Positions 34,341 to 43,763 of a DNA stretch of 64,000 nucleotides are shown here, piece after piece. The DNA lies in NCBI RefSeq assembly GCF_011806565.1, contig NZ_JAATOP010000008.1, positions 1 to 64,000 of the forward strand. The letters run 5' to 3'. This stretch comes from Marivivens donghaensis (GTDB lineage: Bacteria > Pseudomonadota > Alphaproteobacteria > Rhodobacterales > Rhodobacteraceae). The translations under genes and the position numbers were made by a program. How positions within the stretch are numbered: position 1 is the stretch's first letter; each line of letters begins with the position of its first letter. Below the pieces are notes generated by a model. It worked only from the letters and a program-made list of their open reading frames with translations. It did no database searches and was not told the origin of the DNA.

Positions 34341-35747
34341 ATGTCGCCCAAGACGCTCTATGACAAAATCTGGGACGCTCACGTCGCCCATGAATCCGAA
34401 GACGGCACCTGTCTGCTGTATATCGACCGCCACCTCGTCCACGAAGTGACCTCGCCGCAAGCGTTCGAAGGTCTGCGTATGGCGGGCCGCAAGGTGCGCG
34501 CGCCGGAAAAAACCATCGCGGTTCCGGATCACAACGTGCCGACCACGCTCGACCGTGCAAACGCGTCGACCATGACCGAAGATTCGCGCATTCAGGTCGA
34601 AGCTCTCGACACGAACGCCAAGGAATTCGGCATCAACTACTACCCCGTGTCGGACGTTCGTCAGGGCATCGTTCACATCGTCGGCCCTGAGCAAGGTTGG
34701 ACCCTGCCGGGCATGACCGTTGTTTGCGGCGACTCGCACACTGCGACCCACGGTGCATTCGGTGCGCTCGCTCACGGCATCGGTACTTCGGAAGTTGAAC
34801 ACGTTCTGGCCACCCAGACGCTGATCCAGAAGAAGTCCAAGAACATGAAGGTAGAAATCACCGGCAAGCTGAAGCCGGGCGTGACCGCCAAGGACATCAC
34901 CCTCGCTGTCATCGGCGCAACCGGCACCGCCGGCGGCACCGGCTACGTCATCGAATATTGTGGTGAAGCCATCCGTGATCTGTCGATGGAAGGTCGCATG
35001 ACCGTCTGTAACATGGCGATCGAAGGCGGCGCTCGCGCCGGTCTCATTGCTCCGGACCAGAAAACCTTCGACTACGTCAAAGGCCGTCCGCACGCTCCGA
35101 AGGGCGAACAGTACGACGCAGCCGTCGAATATTGGAAAACCCTCTTCACCGACGAAGGCGCGCACTTCGACAAGGTTGTGACACTCAAGGGCGAAGAGAT
35201 CGAACCGGTTGTGACCTGGGGCACCTCGCCCGAAGACGTGCTGCCGATCTCGGCCGTCGTTCCGGCACCGGAATCGTTCAAGGGCGGTAAAGTCGACGCA
35301 GCCAAGCGTTCGATCGAGTATATGGGCCTGACCGCCGGTCAGAAGCTGACCGACATCCAGATCGACACCGTGTTCATTGGTTCGTGCACCAACGGCCGCA
35401 TCGAGGACCTGCGCGCTGCCGCTGCGATCCTTAAGGGCAAGAAGGTCAAGGATGGTATGCGTGCCATGGTCGTTCCGGGTTCGGGCCTCGTCCGCGCTCA
35501 GGCCGAAGAAGAAGGTCTCGCCGACATCTTCAAGGAAGCCGGTTTCGAATGGCGCATGGCGGGCTGCTCGATGTGCCTTGCGATGAACCCCGACCAGCTG
35601 TCCGAAGGCGAGCGTTGTGCGTCGACTTCGAACCGTAACTTCGAGGGTCGTCAGGGCTACAAAGGCCGTACCCACCTCGTATCCCCTGCAATGGCTGCTG
35701 CCGCTGCAATCACTGGCCACCTGACCGACGTTCGGGAGATGATGTAA
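34341..35747 (+). CDS. leuC: 3-isopropylmalate dehydratase large subunit
   Basis: 468 aa. Isomerises 2- to 3-isopropylmalate in leucine synthesis, together with LeuD. [4Fe-4S] ligands lie in [12 protein letters not shown] and in [45 protein letters not shown] is the aconitase signature. AAAGGTAAG precedes the ATG. The TAA stop overlaps the leuD ATG (TAATG), giving translational coupling and equal subunit amounts. Confidence 0.98.
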   Translation: MSPKTLYDKIWDAHVAHESEDGTCLLYIDRHLVHEVTSPQAFEGLRMAGRKVRAPEKTIAVPDHNVPTTLDRANASTMTEDSRIQVEALDTNAKEFGINYYPVSDVRQGIVHIVGPEQGWTLPGMTVVCGDSHTATHGAFGALAHGIGTSEVEHVLATQTLIQKKSKNMKVEITGKLKPGVTAKDITLAVIGATGTAGGTGYVIEYCGEAIRDLSMEGRMTVCNMAIEGGARAGLIAPDQKTFDYVKGRPHAPKGEQYDAAVEYWKTLFTDEGAHFDKVVTLKGEEIEPVVTWGTSPEDVLPISAVVPAPESFKGGKVDAAKRSIEYMGLTAGQKLTDIQIDTVFIGSCTNGRIEDLRAAAAILKGKKVKDGMRAMVVPGSGLVRAQAEEEGLADIFKEAGFEWRMAGCSMCLAMNPDQLSEGERCASTSNRNFEGRQGYKGRTHLVSPAMAAAAAITGHLTDVREMM

Positions 35748-36352
35748 TGGAAAAGTTCCAAAAAGTTCAGGGCATTGCAGCTCCGATGCCGCTCGTGAAC
35801 ATCGACACCGACATGATCATCCCCAAGATCTTCTTGAAGACGATCAAGCGCTCGGGCCTTGGTGTGAACCTGTTCGACGAAATGCGCTACGACCGTCAGG
35901 GCAACGAGATAGAGGATTTCGTCCTGAACAAGCCGCAGTACCGCGATGCTGAGATCCTCGTTGCCGGTGACAACTTCGGTTGCGGTTCGTCGCGCGAACA
36001 CGCGCCGTGGGCCATCGCCGACTTCGGCATCAAGTGCGTGATCTCGACCTCGTTCGCCGACATCTTCTACAACAACTGCTTCAAGAACGGCATTCTGCCG
36101 ATCGTATTCCCGCAGGAAGTCGTCGATGTGCTGATGAAGGACGCCGAGAAAGGCTCCAACGCCCGAATGACCGTCGACCTCGAAGGCCAGACCGTCACCA
36201 CTTCGGACGGCGAGTCGTTCTCGTTCGAGGTCGACTCGTTTAAAAAGCACTGCCTCCTGAACGGCCTCGACGACATCGGTCTGACGATGCAGAACGTCGA
36301 TGCAATCGACGCTTTCGAAGCCAAAAACGCTGCCGACCGCCCTTGGGCATGA
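35747..36352 (+). CDS. leuD: 3-isopropylmalate dehydratase small subunit
   Basis: 201 aa, normal length. The swivel-domain motif [17 protein letters not shown] is intact, and [19 protein letters not shown] precedes it. It forms the heterodimer with LeuC. One-base overlap with leuC; a terminator lies 31 bases past the stop, so leuB, more than 2 kb downstream, is probably transcribed separately. Confidence 0.98.
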   Translation: MEKFQKVQGIAAPMPLVNIDTDMIIPKIFLKTIKRSGLGVNLFDEMRYDRQGNEIEDFVLNKPQYRDAEILVAGDNFGCGSSREHAPWAIADFGIKCVISTSFADIFYNNCFKNGILPIVFPQEVVDVLMKDAEKGSNARMTVDLEGQTVTTSDGESFSFEVDSFKKHCLLNGLDDIGLTMQNVDAIDAFEAKNAADRPWA

Positions 36353-36383
36353 TTCGATAGCACTAGTACTGATGTGTACGCAG

Positions 36384-36414
36384 AGCGCCTCCGGTTTCGG
36401 GGGCGCTTTTTTGT
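36384..36414 (+). terminator. Terminator after leuD
   Basis: AGCGCCTCC / GGGGGCGCT-type stem of about 10 bp around GGTTTC, followed by TTTTTTG. Confidence 0.85.
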
Positions 36415-36594
36415 TGGGCAGGCTAAAACACAAGATGTTGTGTCACAAACTGTGGCAACCACGGGGAGAACGACGGGTCCGTTCTGGATGGTGGCAATCG
36501 CGCATCACCTCTGCCCCAAAACCGCCACCTTAATTTATGTAAATTTACCCATGAGTTGCAGACGAAACCTAAAGTGGGCAGAATTTTGTCAAAG

Positions 36595-37515
36595 ATGAGG
36601 CAGACCGCTTTCACGCTGCGGTTCAAAAACAAGAAGCGGGCCCGGCAAAGTATCGGAGCCAGCGATATCGAGGAAAGACAGGACGTGATTTCACGTATTG
36701 CAGGAGCAATCGTGCGCGCAGCGTTCGTGGTGTTGCTGATCGCAACTCCCGCACTTCTGCTGCCGAACACGAGCACCGATACGTCCCAGATCGTGGCGCT
36801 CATTGCCATGGCTGCGGGCGGGTTCGCGCTCATGGAATACAGCTCTGCATGTCCCAGCCTGATCGAGTTCCGCGACGCTCCGCCCTACAACCGCACCCGC
36901 TTCCTGTCGCTGTTCATTGCTGTGTTCCTGCTGTCGATGATCGCGCGCGGCGCGACCGAAAGCACCACGCTGTCCATGTTCGTCACCGCGATGGGTTACC
37001 GCCTCGGCGCGCTGCTCGACTTCCCTTATTCACCTGTGCGCCTGATGGTTCTGATGCTGCCGCAAGACGCGCCCGCGTCGCTTGGCACCGCAGTGCGCAC
37101 CGCCGCCGCCGTCGCCTATGTGACGTCGATCCTGTCGCTCGCGTACTTCGTCCTGTGCCTCCGCGTTCACCAATGGCCTGGTCGGAACAGTTCGCTGAAT
37201 ATCTGGACGAACCTGCCGACGTTTGACCCGACCACGGGCGAAGACATCGTGGGCCGCCTTCAGCGTGACAGCCAGATTAACCTGATCGTAGGCTTTTTGC
37301 TGCCATTCTTGGTCCCAGCAATTGTGAAACTCGGCTCCAGCCTGATCAATCCGGCCAGCCTGTCCGATCCTCACACGTTGATCTGGATGGTATCGGCATG
37401 GGCCTTCATTCCTTCGTCACTCCTCATGCGCGGCATCGCAATGGGCCGCGTGGCGCAGATGATCGAAGACAAACGCAAGCGCGCGTCCTCCGCCGATTCC
37501 TTGCAGCCTGCCTGA
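36595..37515 (+). CDS. Polytopic membrane protein of unknown function
   Basis: 306 aa from ATG 36595; an in-frame TTG at 36556 would add 13 residues and neither site has a good ribosome binding site. A basic N-terminus is followed by about seven hydrophobic segments (AIVRAAFVVLLIATPALLL, VALIAMAAGGFAL, FLSLFIAVFLLSMIARG, VAYVTSILSLAYFVLCL, LIVGFLLPFLVPAIV, LIWMVSAWAFIPSSLLM). No transporter signature recognised. It lies between leuD and leuB and overlaps the next gene by 118 bases, so the two are probably co-expressed. Confidence 0.75.
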   Translation: MRQTAFTLRFKNKKRARQSIGASDIEERQDVISRIAGAIVRAAFVVLLIATPALLLPNTSTDTSQIVALIAMAAGGFALMEYSSACPSLIEFRDAPPYNRTRFLSLFIAVFLLSMIARGATESTTLSMFVTAMGYRLGALLDFPYSPVRLMVLMLPQDAPASLGTAVRTAAAVAYVTSILSLAYFVLCLRVHQWPGRNSSLNIWTNLPTFDPTTGEDIVGRLQRDSQINLIVGFLLPFLVPAIVKLGSSLINPASLSDPHTLIWMVSAWAFIPSSLLMRGIAMGRVAQMIEDKRKRASSADSLQPA

Positions 37516-38417
37516 TTTTCCTGACTGTCGGTCCGGCATTGGCCGAGACCGTCCGGATCGCCACCTTCGCCGCGCCTTTGTCACGTCGAGGGCCGGGGTT
37601 ACTACTGCGCGACATTCTGAAGAGCGAAGAGCAGGTCTTGCAGGCGGTCGAGACGATCAGGGCGGTCGACCCTGACATCATTGTCCTTACCGATTTCGAC
37701 TTTGACCACGGCGGCGCTGCTCTAACCGCTTTCGCGATGATGCTGGATTACCCAAACGTGTTTGCCAAACCGCCCAATACAGGAGTGCCTACGGGCCTCG
37801 ATGTCGACAGGAACGGATACTTTGGTGACGCCCGCGATGCCCAAGGCTACGGGCGGTTCGAAGGGGACGGCGGGATGGCTATCCTGTCCAAGTTGCCAAT
37901 CGGCGAGGTGGTTTCTTTCGACCACACCCTCTGGAGGGACGCACCTAACAGCCGCTCCACCGATCCGCCCGAGCTCGCCGAAATTCAGTGGCTATCCACG
38001 ACGGGTCATTGGATTGTGCCGATTGCGGTCGGAGAGACGGCCCTCAACATCCTCGCATTCTCTGCGACGCCGCCCGTGTTTGATGGCCCCGAAAACCGCA
38101 ATGACCGGCGCAATGCCGACGAGGTGCTTTTCTGGCTCGAACATCTCGGCATCCCCCACCCCATTATAGCTGGGAACGCGAACCTCGACCCAAACGGCGG
38201 CGAGGGCAATCGCACCGCTATCGCACAGCTTCTCGCGGACCCGCGGCTACAGGACCCGCTTCCCGATCAAACGACCGCCGACTGGCCGGACGGCCCCGGT
38301 GCGTTGCGCGTGTCCTACGTTCTACCGTCTGCCGATCTGACGGTCCGAACTGCCGGAATCGAACGTTCCGATAGCGGGCCACATGCGCTCGTCTGGGTAG
38401 ATGTCGTTGTCCCTTGA
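37398..38417 (+). CDS. Secreted endonuclease/exonuclease/phosphatase family protein
   Basis: 339 aa from ATG 37398, which lies inside the previous gene; no other start codon precedes the hydrophobic segment. About 30 basic residues precede a signal-like stretch (FLAACLIFLTVGPALA), so export is likely. The mature part follows the EEP fold loosely: RIATFAAPLSRRGPGL, DPDIIVLTDFDFDHGG, GGMAILSKLPIGE, IIAGNANLDPNGGEGN (Asp/Asn in place of the usual GDxN), and SDSGPHALVWVDV with the terminal His. Substrate unknown. leuB begins 87 bases downstream. Confidence 0.78.
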   Translation: MGLHSFVTPHARHRNGPRGADDRRQTQARVLRRFLAACLIFLTVGPALAETVRIATFAAPLSRRGPGLLLRDILKSEEQVLQAVETIRAVDPDIIVLTDFDFDHGGAALTAFAMMLDYPNVFAKPPNTGVPTGLDVDRNGYFGDARDAQGYGRFEGDGGMAILSKLPIGEVVSFDHTLWRDAPNSRSTDPPELAEIQWLSTTGHWIVPIAVGETALNILAFSATPPVFDGPENRNDRRNADEVLFWLEHLGIPHPIIAGNANLDPNGGEGNRTAIAQLLADPRLQDPLPDQTTADWPDGPGALRVSYVLPSADLTVRTAGIERSDSGPHALVWVDVVVP

Positions 38418-38504
38418 AGCCCTGATTGTGGCACCTTGTTTTCTTGACCCTTGGGCAGCAAACGGATACCTCGTGCCAGACCTTTTCAGACAAGGAAGAA
38501 CGAG

Positions 38505-39611
38505 ATGTCCAACCCCTCGATCCTGATCCTCGCCGGCGACGGCATCGGCCCCGAAGTCATGGGTGAAGTTAAGAAGATCATCACCTGGTACGGCGACAAG
38601 CGCGGCCTGCAATTCGACGTCAGCGAAGATCTGGTCGGCGGCTCGGCTTACGACGTGCACGGCACCCCGCTGCACGATGACACCATGGCAAAAGCTCAAG
38701 AAGCCGACGCCGTTCTGCTCGGCGCGGTAGGCGGCCCGAAGTATGACGTTCTGGACTTCTCGGTGAAGCCCGAGCGCGGCCTGCTGCGTCTGCGCAAGGA
38801 AATGGACCTCTACTCGAACCTGCGTCCGGCGCAGTGTTTCGACGCTCTGGCCGACTTCTCGTCGCTGAAGAAAGACGTCGTTGCCGGCCTCGACATCATG
38901 ATCGTGCGCGAACTGACCTCGGGCATCTACTTCGGTGAGCCGCGCGGCATCATCACCGAAGGCAACGAGCGCGTCGGCATCAACACCCAGCGCTACACCG
39001 AGTCGGAAATCGCTCGCGTTGCGCGCTCGGCCTTCGAACTGGCCAAGCGTCGCGGCAACAAAGTCTGCTCGATGGAAAAAGCCAACGTGATGGAATCGGG
39101 CATTCTCTGGCGCGAAGTCGTCCAGAAGATCCACGACGAAGAGTATCCGGAAGTCGAGCTGTCGCACATGTATGCAGACGCAGGCGCCATGCAGCTTTGC
39201 CGCTGGCCAAAGCAGTTCGACGTCATCGTCACCGACAACCTGTTCGGCGACCTGCTGTCCGACGCTGCTGCAATGCTCACCGGCTCGCTCGGCATGCTGC
39301 CGTCCGCGTCGCTCGGTGCGCCGATGGCCAACGGTCGTCCGAAAGCACTCTACGAGCCCGTACACGGTTCGGCTCCGGACATCGCAGGCCAGAACAAGGC
39401 CAACCCGATCGCTTGTATCCTGTCGTTCGCGATGGCGCTGCGCTACTCGTTCGACAAGGGCGACGAAGCAACCCGTCTCGAGCAGGCCGTGGAAAAAGTG
39501 CTCGCCGATGGCGTTCGCACCGCTGACCTGCTGGCAGGCGAAGGCGTCACCCCGGTGTCGACCACCGAAATGGGTGACAAGATCGTCGAAGCACTGGACG
39601 CTTCGCTCTAA
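38505..39611 (+). CDS. leuB: 3-isopropylmalate dehydrogenase
   Basis: 368 aa from ATG 38505 (AAGGAAG upstream). Oxidises and decarboxylates 3-isopropylmalate with NAD+ in leucine synthesis. [39 protein letters not shown], the metal-binding [26 protein letters not shown] and [18 protein letters not shown] are all conserved. It is separated from leuCD by two genes of unrelated families. A terminator follows. Confidence 0.98.
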   Translation: MSNPSILILAGDGIGPEVMGEVKKIITWYGDKRGLQFDVSEDLVGGSAYDVHGTPLHDDTMAKAQEADAVLLGAVGGPKYDVLDFSVKPERGLLRLRKEMDLYSNLRPAQCFDALADFSSLKKDVVAGLDIMIVRELTSGIYFGEPRGIITEGNERVGINTQRYTESEIARVARSAFELAKRRGNKVCSMEKANVMESGILWREVVQKIHDEEYPEVELSHMYADAGAMQLCRWPKQFDVIVTDNLFGDLLSDAAAMLTGSLGMLPSASLGAPMANGRPKALYEPVHGSAPDIAGQNKANPIACILSFAMALRYSFDKGDEATRLEQAVEKVLADGVRTADLLAGEGVTPVSTTEMGDKIVEALDASL

Positions 39612-39636
39612 GCTTTTAAGATCACTGCACAACAAT

Positions 39637-39667
39637 CGGGCGTCCCGCGCGGGCGCCCGTTTTTGTT
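39637..39667 (+). terminator. Terminator after leuB
   Basis: CGGGCG-T-CCC, loop GCGC, GGG-CGCCCG, then TTTTTGTTT: a nine-pair stem with one bulged T. Confidence 0.87.
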
Positions 39668-39757
39668 TGGAATGAAAGTGGCTTGGATACTCGCCTTTAG
39701 GGTTGCAAGACTCATATCAGGCGGGTGATAGCGGATTCGGCACTACAGGAGTTGAAG

Positions 39758-40741
39758 ATGGTCGAAGTGGTAAAGAACAACGTCAAAGGGGCGCTTTTTG
39801 CCCTAATGGCAATGGGCGTTTACGCAACCCACGACGCCGTCATCAAGACACTCGGCAGCGGCTATTCGGCCTTCCAGATCGTGTTTTTCGCCGCCTTGCT
39901 GAGCTTTCCGGTCGTCACGATTATCCTGATGAGCGACAAGACCGCGGGCACGCTCAAGCCCGTTCACCCGTGGTGGATGATGCTGCGTACGATGCTGACC
40001 GTCATCACCGGCATCTCTGCTTTCTATGCGTTTACAGTGCTTCCACTGGCACAAACCTACGCGATTCTGTTCTCTTCCCCGCTGCTGATCACCATTCTTT
40101 CGATCCCCGTGCTGGGCGAAAAGGTCGGCCCACATCGCTGGGGAGCGGTCGGCGTCGGCATGGTCGGCGTGATCATCGCGCTGCAACCGGGCGCGACAGA
40201 ACTGGCGCTCGGCCACCTTGCTGCGCTTGCCGCTGCGATCTGCGGCGCATCGGCTGCGGTCATCGTGCGCAAGATCGGCGCAGAGGAACGCTCGGTCGTC
40301 ATGATGCTCTACCCGATGATCGGCAACTTCGTCGTCATGGGTTGCGCGCTTCCGTTCTTCTACAAGCCGGTTCTGATCACCGACATGGGTCTGCTCGCCA
40401 TGATCGCGATCTTCGGCCTCTGCGGCGGCTTCCTAACGATCAAAGCGTACCGCGCGGGCGAGGCTGCCATCGTGGCGCCGATGCAGTACAGCCAGATCCT
40501 CTGGGCAACGCTTTACGGCTATCTGTTCTTTGACGAGACGCCGACGACCGCCGTTCTGATCGGTGCTTCGGTGATCATCGCCTCGGGCATCTACATCGTT
40601 CTCCGCGAAGCCAGCGGCGGCACCTCGACCGAGCGTCCGGTCACTCGCACGCGACTGCGGACGGAAACCGTTACCTCTCCGCGGGCATCGATTTTGTGGC
40701 GGATCATGACGGGCAAACCCAGCCGGAAGATGAGCCAATAA
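39758..40741 (+). CDS. DMT family (EamA) transporter
   Basis: 327 aa from ATG 39758 (CAGGAG upstream). Ten hydrophobic segments formed from two EamA repeats: [22 protein letters not shown] opens the first, [23 protein letters not shown] the second. The C-terminal 45 residues are a charged tail. Drug/metabolite exporter superfamily; substrate unknown. The tRNA-Pro gene follows after 68 bases. Confidence 0.88.
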   Translation: MVEVVKNNVKGALFALMAMGVYATHDAVIKTLGSGYSAFQIVFFAALLSFPVVTIILMSDKTAGTLKPVHPWWMMLRTMLTVITGISAFYAFTVLPLAQTYAILFSSPLLITILSIPVLGEKVGPHRWGAVGVGMVGVIIALQPGATELALGHLAALAAAICGASAAVIVRKIGAEERSVVMMLYPMIGNFVVMGCALPFFYKPVLITDMGLLAMIAIFGLCGGFLTIKAYRAGEAAIVAPMQYSQILWATLYGYLFFDETPTTAVLIGASVIIASGIYIVLREASGGTSTERPVTRTRLRTETVTSPRASILWRIMTGKPSRKMSQ

Positions 40742-40768
40742 AAACCTGCGTTTTTACCTGTTTCGCAC

Positions 40769-40797
40769 TTGCACTTTCCATGCGGAATCGGTAGTTC
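40769..40797 (+). promoter_or_regulatory. Possible promoter of tRNA-Pro
   Basis: TTGCAC (40769-40774), 17-base spacer, TAGTTC (40792-40797), 12 bases before the tRNA. Pattern-based only. Confidence 0.35.
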
Positions 40798-40809
40798 GCG
40801 ATCCACGGT

Positions 40810-40886
40810 CGGAGCGTAGCGCAGCCTGGTAGCGCACCTGCTTCGGGAGCAGGGGGTCGGAGGTTCGAATCCTCTCGCTCCGACCA
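40810..40886 (+). tRNA. tRNA-Pro (CGG)
   Basis: 77-nt cloverleaf with encoded CCA. Acceptor CGGAGCG / CGCTCCG; anticodon stem CCTGC/GCAGG with loop TTCGGGA gives anticodon CGG at 40844-40846; T arm GGTTCGAATCC. Reads CCG codons. It stands alone between the DMT gene and the cco cluster. Confidence 0.97.
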
Positions 40887-40964
40887 ATTTTCCCGATTTA
40901 TCGCGAATTCACGAAAACGCCGCAGCGGATCATCCGATGCGGCGTTTCGCGTTCTAGGGCAGTT

Positions 40965-41123
40965 TTACTGCTTGGGTTGGTCGTCGAAGTCCGTCCGCAG
41001 GATGCGCTGCGCATCCCCGTCAGGGTCGTCGTACTGCCTGTTTCGCATGGTCCAGAAAAACGCGGCGAGCCCCACTCCACCAAGGAGCAGCGAGACAGGG
41101 ATCAAAAGGGCGAGGACTTCCAT
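40965..41123 (-). CDS. ccoS: CcoS, cbb3 oxidase assembly protein
   Basis: 52 aa, short but typical. The translation begins MEVLALLIPVSLLLGGVGL, a single transmembrane helix, then AFFWTMRNRQYDDPDGDAQRIL, the CcoS signature of an aromatic membrane edge followed by QYDDxxGxAxRIL. The start codon is five bases past the ccoI stop, the usual place at the end of ccoGHIS. CcoS is needed to insert heme and copper into the oxidase core. Confidence 0.93.
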   Translation of the reverse strand: MEVLALLIPVSLLLGGVGLAAFFWTMRNRQYDDPDGDAQRILRTDFDDQPKQ

Positions 41124-41128
41124 AGCGG

Positions 41129-43294
41129 TTACCGAAGGCGAAGTGCGTTGAGTGAGACGATAATCGACGAGGTCGACATCGCAATAGCAGCCGAAAGCGG
41201 GCTCGCGAGGCCGATCAATGCAAGAGGCACCGCGATGGTGTTGTAGATCGCCGCGACCGAAAAGTTCTCGATGATCCGGCGACGGGCTTTTTGGGCTGTC
41301 TCCATCGCCACCGCGATCTGCGAAAGGTCGGACTTCACGAGTACCATGTCAGCGGCCACGCGCGTGGCCTCCAGCGCAGAGGCAGGTGCGATCGACACAT
41401 GCGCCAGCGCTAGCGCGCCAACGTCGTTCAGACCGTCCCCGACCATGAGAACGCGCTTGCCCGCGTCAGCTTTGGCTTGGAGCACATCAGCCTTCTCGTG
41501 GGGGAGAATGCCTGCCTGCCAGTTGTCGATGCCAAGCGTGTCGGCCATCCGGCGGACGTTCGCTTCGGTATCACCGGAAAGCAGAGTGACCGGAACGCCC
41601 TTGGATTTGAGCGTCGCAATGAGATCCTCTGCGCCGTGCCGCAGGCTGTCGACAAATTCGAGCGCGATATGGCGGTCACCAAGATCCAGCACGGTTGAAC
41701 TGTCGCCGCCACTGATCCAGGATGCGCGACCGAGGCGCACTTTGCGGCCCTCCAGTATACCTTCGACGCCCATGCCCGCGATCTCGTGGATGTCACGCAC
41801 ATCCGCGCGGCTGGCGAAGGCGGCTGAGACAATGGCCTTGGAACGGGGGTGGCCAGACGCTTCGGCCAAGGTTGCGGCAATCGCCAGATCAGCAGGCGTG
41901 AGTTGGGTTACGATCTGCGGGATGCCCTTCGTCAGCGTTCCGGTTTTGTCGAAAACCACTTCGTCGATTTCGCCAAGGCGTTCTAACGCGGTCGCATGTT
42001 TGACCAAGATACCGGCCTTGAACAGCTTGCCCGACGCCACAGTTGAGACAGCGGGCACAGCTAGCCCTAGGGCGCAGGGGCACGTGATGATGAGGACCGC
42101 CACCGCGATGTTAAGGGCATAGCGCACGTCTCCCGCTGTCGCCCATAACCAAAACACGAACGCGGCGAATGCGAGGATATGCACCAGCGGCGCGTAGATT
42201 TTGGCAGCACGGTCGGCAAGCGAATTGTAGCGGGACTTCGCCTGCTCGGCGACCGATACAAGGTCGGCCAGCGCGTGAAGCACGGTCTGCTCGCCCACGG
42301 CTGTTGCGCGAACCTTGAGAGCGCCGGTCAGATTGACCTCACCCGCGCGGACTTGGTCGGAGGTCCCTATGGTCGCCGGATCGGCTTCGCCCGTCAGGAA
42401 GGACCGGTCGACGTCGCTAGTGCCGTCCTCGACCACGCCATCAACAGGCATCCGTGCGCCGGGTTGTACGAGCAGGAGGTCTCCCACCGCGATGGTGCCG
42501 ATGGGGACAGTTTCAGACCCGTGTTCCGTCAATCGCAGCGCCGTCGGCGTTTCCATCGCGGCCAGTTCAGTCGCAGCAGATCGCGCAACGCTCCGCATTT
42601 TCTGATCAAGGTAGCGGCCCGCGAGCAGGAAAAACGTCAGTGAAAGAGCTGCGTCGAAATAGGCGTCTTCACCGTGATAGGCCGTCTCCATCACCGAAAT
42701 TCCGGCGGCGAGAAGGATCGCTAGCGTGATCGGGACATCCATATTGAGGCGGCCAACACGCAGAACGCGCCACGCGCTGGTGTAGAACGGGCGGGCCGAG
42801 AACACGATGGTCGGCAGCGCGATCAGCGCCGAGAGCCAGTGGAACAACTGCCGTGTGGCATCCGCTGCGCCAGACCAGACGGCGACGGACAGCAGCATCA
42901 CGTTCATCATCGCAAAACCCGCGACGCCCAAACGCATGGCCAGATCACGGGCCGCGCGGTCGCTTTCGCCGGCGGACAAGGTCGCAGCGTCGAGTGGCGT
43001 TGCCTCATAGCCAAGCGCCGAAATCGCAGCCACGACCTGCTCGTCCGACATACCTGCGGGGACGCGGACAGTGGCGCGCTTACGGGTCAGGTTGACGCGC
43101 GCATCCTCGATATCGTCACGCGCCAACAGACCGCCTTCGATAGACTGGATGCAAGCAGCGCAGTGGACTGTCGGCAGCGAAAGGTGCAGCTCACGGCTCC
43201 CCTCACTTGCCAATTTCGCAGCTCGGTTGGTTGCAATCGGGGTGGCCACGCAGGCAGGACAGGCAGCAACTCCGGGGGCTTCAACGTAAACCAT
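41129..43294 (-). CDS. ccoI: CcoI/FixI, copper-transporting P1B-type ATPase for cbb3 oxidase
   Basis: 721 aa from ATG 43294 (AGAGG upstream; longer frames run into ccoH). Order: N-terminal CPAC, an HMA domain with HCAACIQS, transmembrane helices, actuator TGEAD, CPCALGLAVP copper site in the membrane, phosphorylation site DKTGTLTKG and MVGDGLNDVGALA. Provides copper to the CuB centre of the oxidase. Only one base separates it from the ccoH stop. CcoI is required for cbb3 biogenesis in relatives. Confidence 0.96.
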   Translation of the reverse strand: MVYVEAPGVAACPACVATPIATNRAAKLASEGSRELHLSLPTVHCAACIQSIEGGLLARDDIEDARVNLTRKRATVRVPAGMSDEQVVAAISALGYEATPLDAATLSAGESDRAARDLAMRLGVAGFAMMNVMLLSVAVWSGAADATRQLFHWLSALIALPTIVFSARPFYTSAWRVLRVGRLNMDVPITLAILLAAGISVMETAYHGEDAYFDAALSLTFFLLAGRYLDQKMRSVARSAATELAAMETPTALRLTEHGSETVPIGTIAVGDLLLVQPGARMPVDGVVEDGTSDVDRSFLTGEADPATIGTSDQVRAGEVNLTGALKVRATAVGEQTVLHALADLVSVAEQAKSRYNSLADRAAKIYAPLVHILAFAAFVFWLWATAGDVRYALNIAVAVLIITCPCALGLAVPAVSTVASGKLFKAGILVKHATALERLGEIDEVVFDKTGTLTKGIPQIVTQLTPADLAIAATLAEASGHPRSKAIVSAAFASRADVRDIHEIAGMGVEGILEGRKVRLGRASWISGGDSSTVLDLGDRHIALEFVDSLRHGAEDLIATLKSKGVPVTLLSGDTEANVRRMADTLGIDNWQAGILPHEKADVLQAKADAGKRVLMVGDGLNDVGALALAHVSIAPASALEATRVAADMVLVKSDLSQIAVAMETAQKARRRIIENFSVAAIYNTIAVPLALIGLASPLSAAIAMSTSSIIVSLNALRLR

Positions 43295-43295
43295 T

Positions 43296-43763
43296 TTAGC
43301 CTCTGATATGGACTTGGAGTTCCTGTTTGAACTCGGTGCCGTCGTCGGCAGTGGCGGTGATCCACAAGCGCCATTGGCCGGGCTCATAGTCGATGGGGCC
43401 GCGGAAAACGGAGCCGTCGAATGTCAGGTCGAGCACTTGGTCATCACGGGTCGTGGTCGGGCGACCGAAGGTGGCCACGACGGTCGCGGGTTCGACCGCA
43501 GAACCGTTCACATTCGTAATCGCGATCTCGATGTGGTCGCCATCTACGGTGGCATCGACGGTCCAGCCCAGCGCTTCTTGCGCGGCGCGGTCACGGTCGA
43601 ACGATTGGCTGGCGACGTAGGAGTTTTTCACCACCAGACCGGGGAAGGTCTCGATCGCCGAAGTGGCCATAACGATATTCACGGCGATAATGACGATGAA
43701 GAACGATGCGAAAATCGCGAAGAATTTAGAGCCGGTGATAGGGCCGCGGAAGAAACCGGTCAT
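43296..43763 (-). CDS. ccoH: CcoH/FixH, cbb3 oxidase assembly protein
   Basis: 155 aa. One N-terminal transmembrane helix (FFAIFASFFIVIIAVNIVMATSA) and a periplasmic beta domain; the family blocks FPGLVVKNSYVASQSFD and GWTVDATVDGDHIEIAITN are present, as is FDGSVFRGPIDYEPGQWRLWI. It assists cbb3 maturation, interacting with CcoN or CcoI. ATG overlaps the ccoG stop (TGATG). Confidence 0.95.
   Translation of the reverse strand: MTGFFRGPITGSKFFAIFASFFIVIIAVNIVMATSAIETFPGLVVKNSYVASQSFDRDRAAQEALGWTVDATVDGDHIEIAITNVNGSAVEPATVVATFGRPTTTRDDQVLDLTFDGSVFRGPIDYEPGQWRLWITATADDGTEFKQELQVHIRG

Noticed and set aside
34287-35720. 477-codon frame antisense to leuC
   Set aside because: Shadow of a gene with strong third-position GC bias; no motif or ribosome site.
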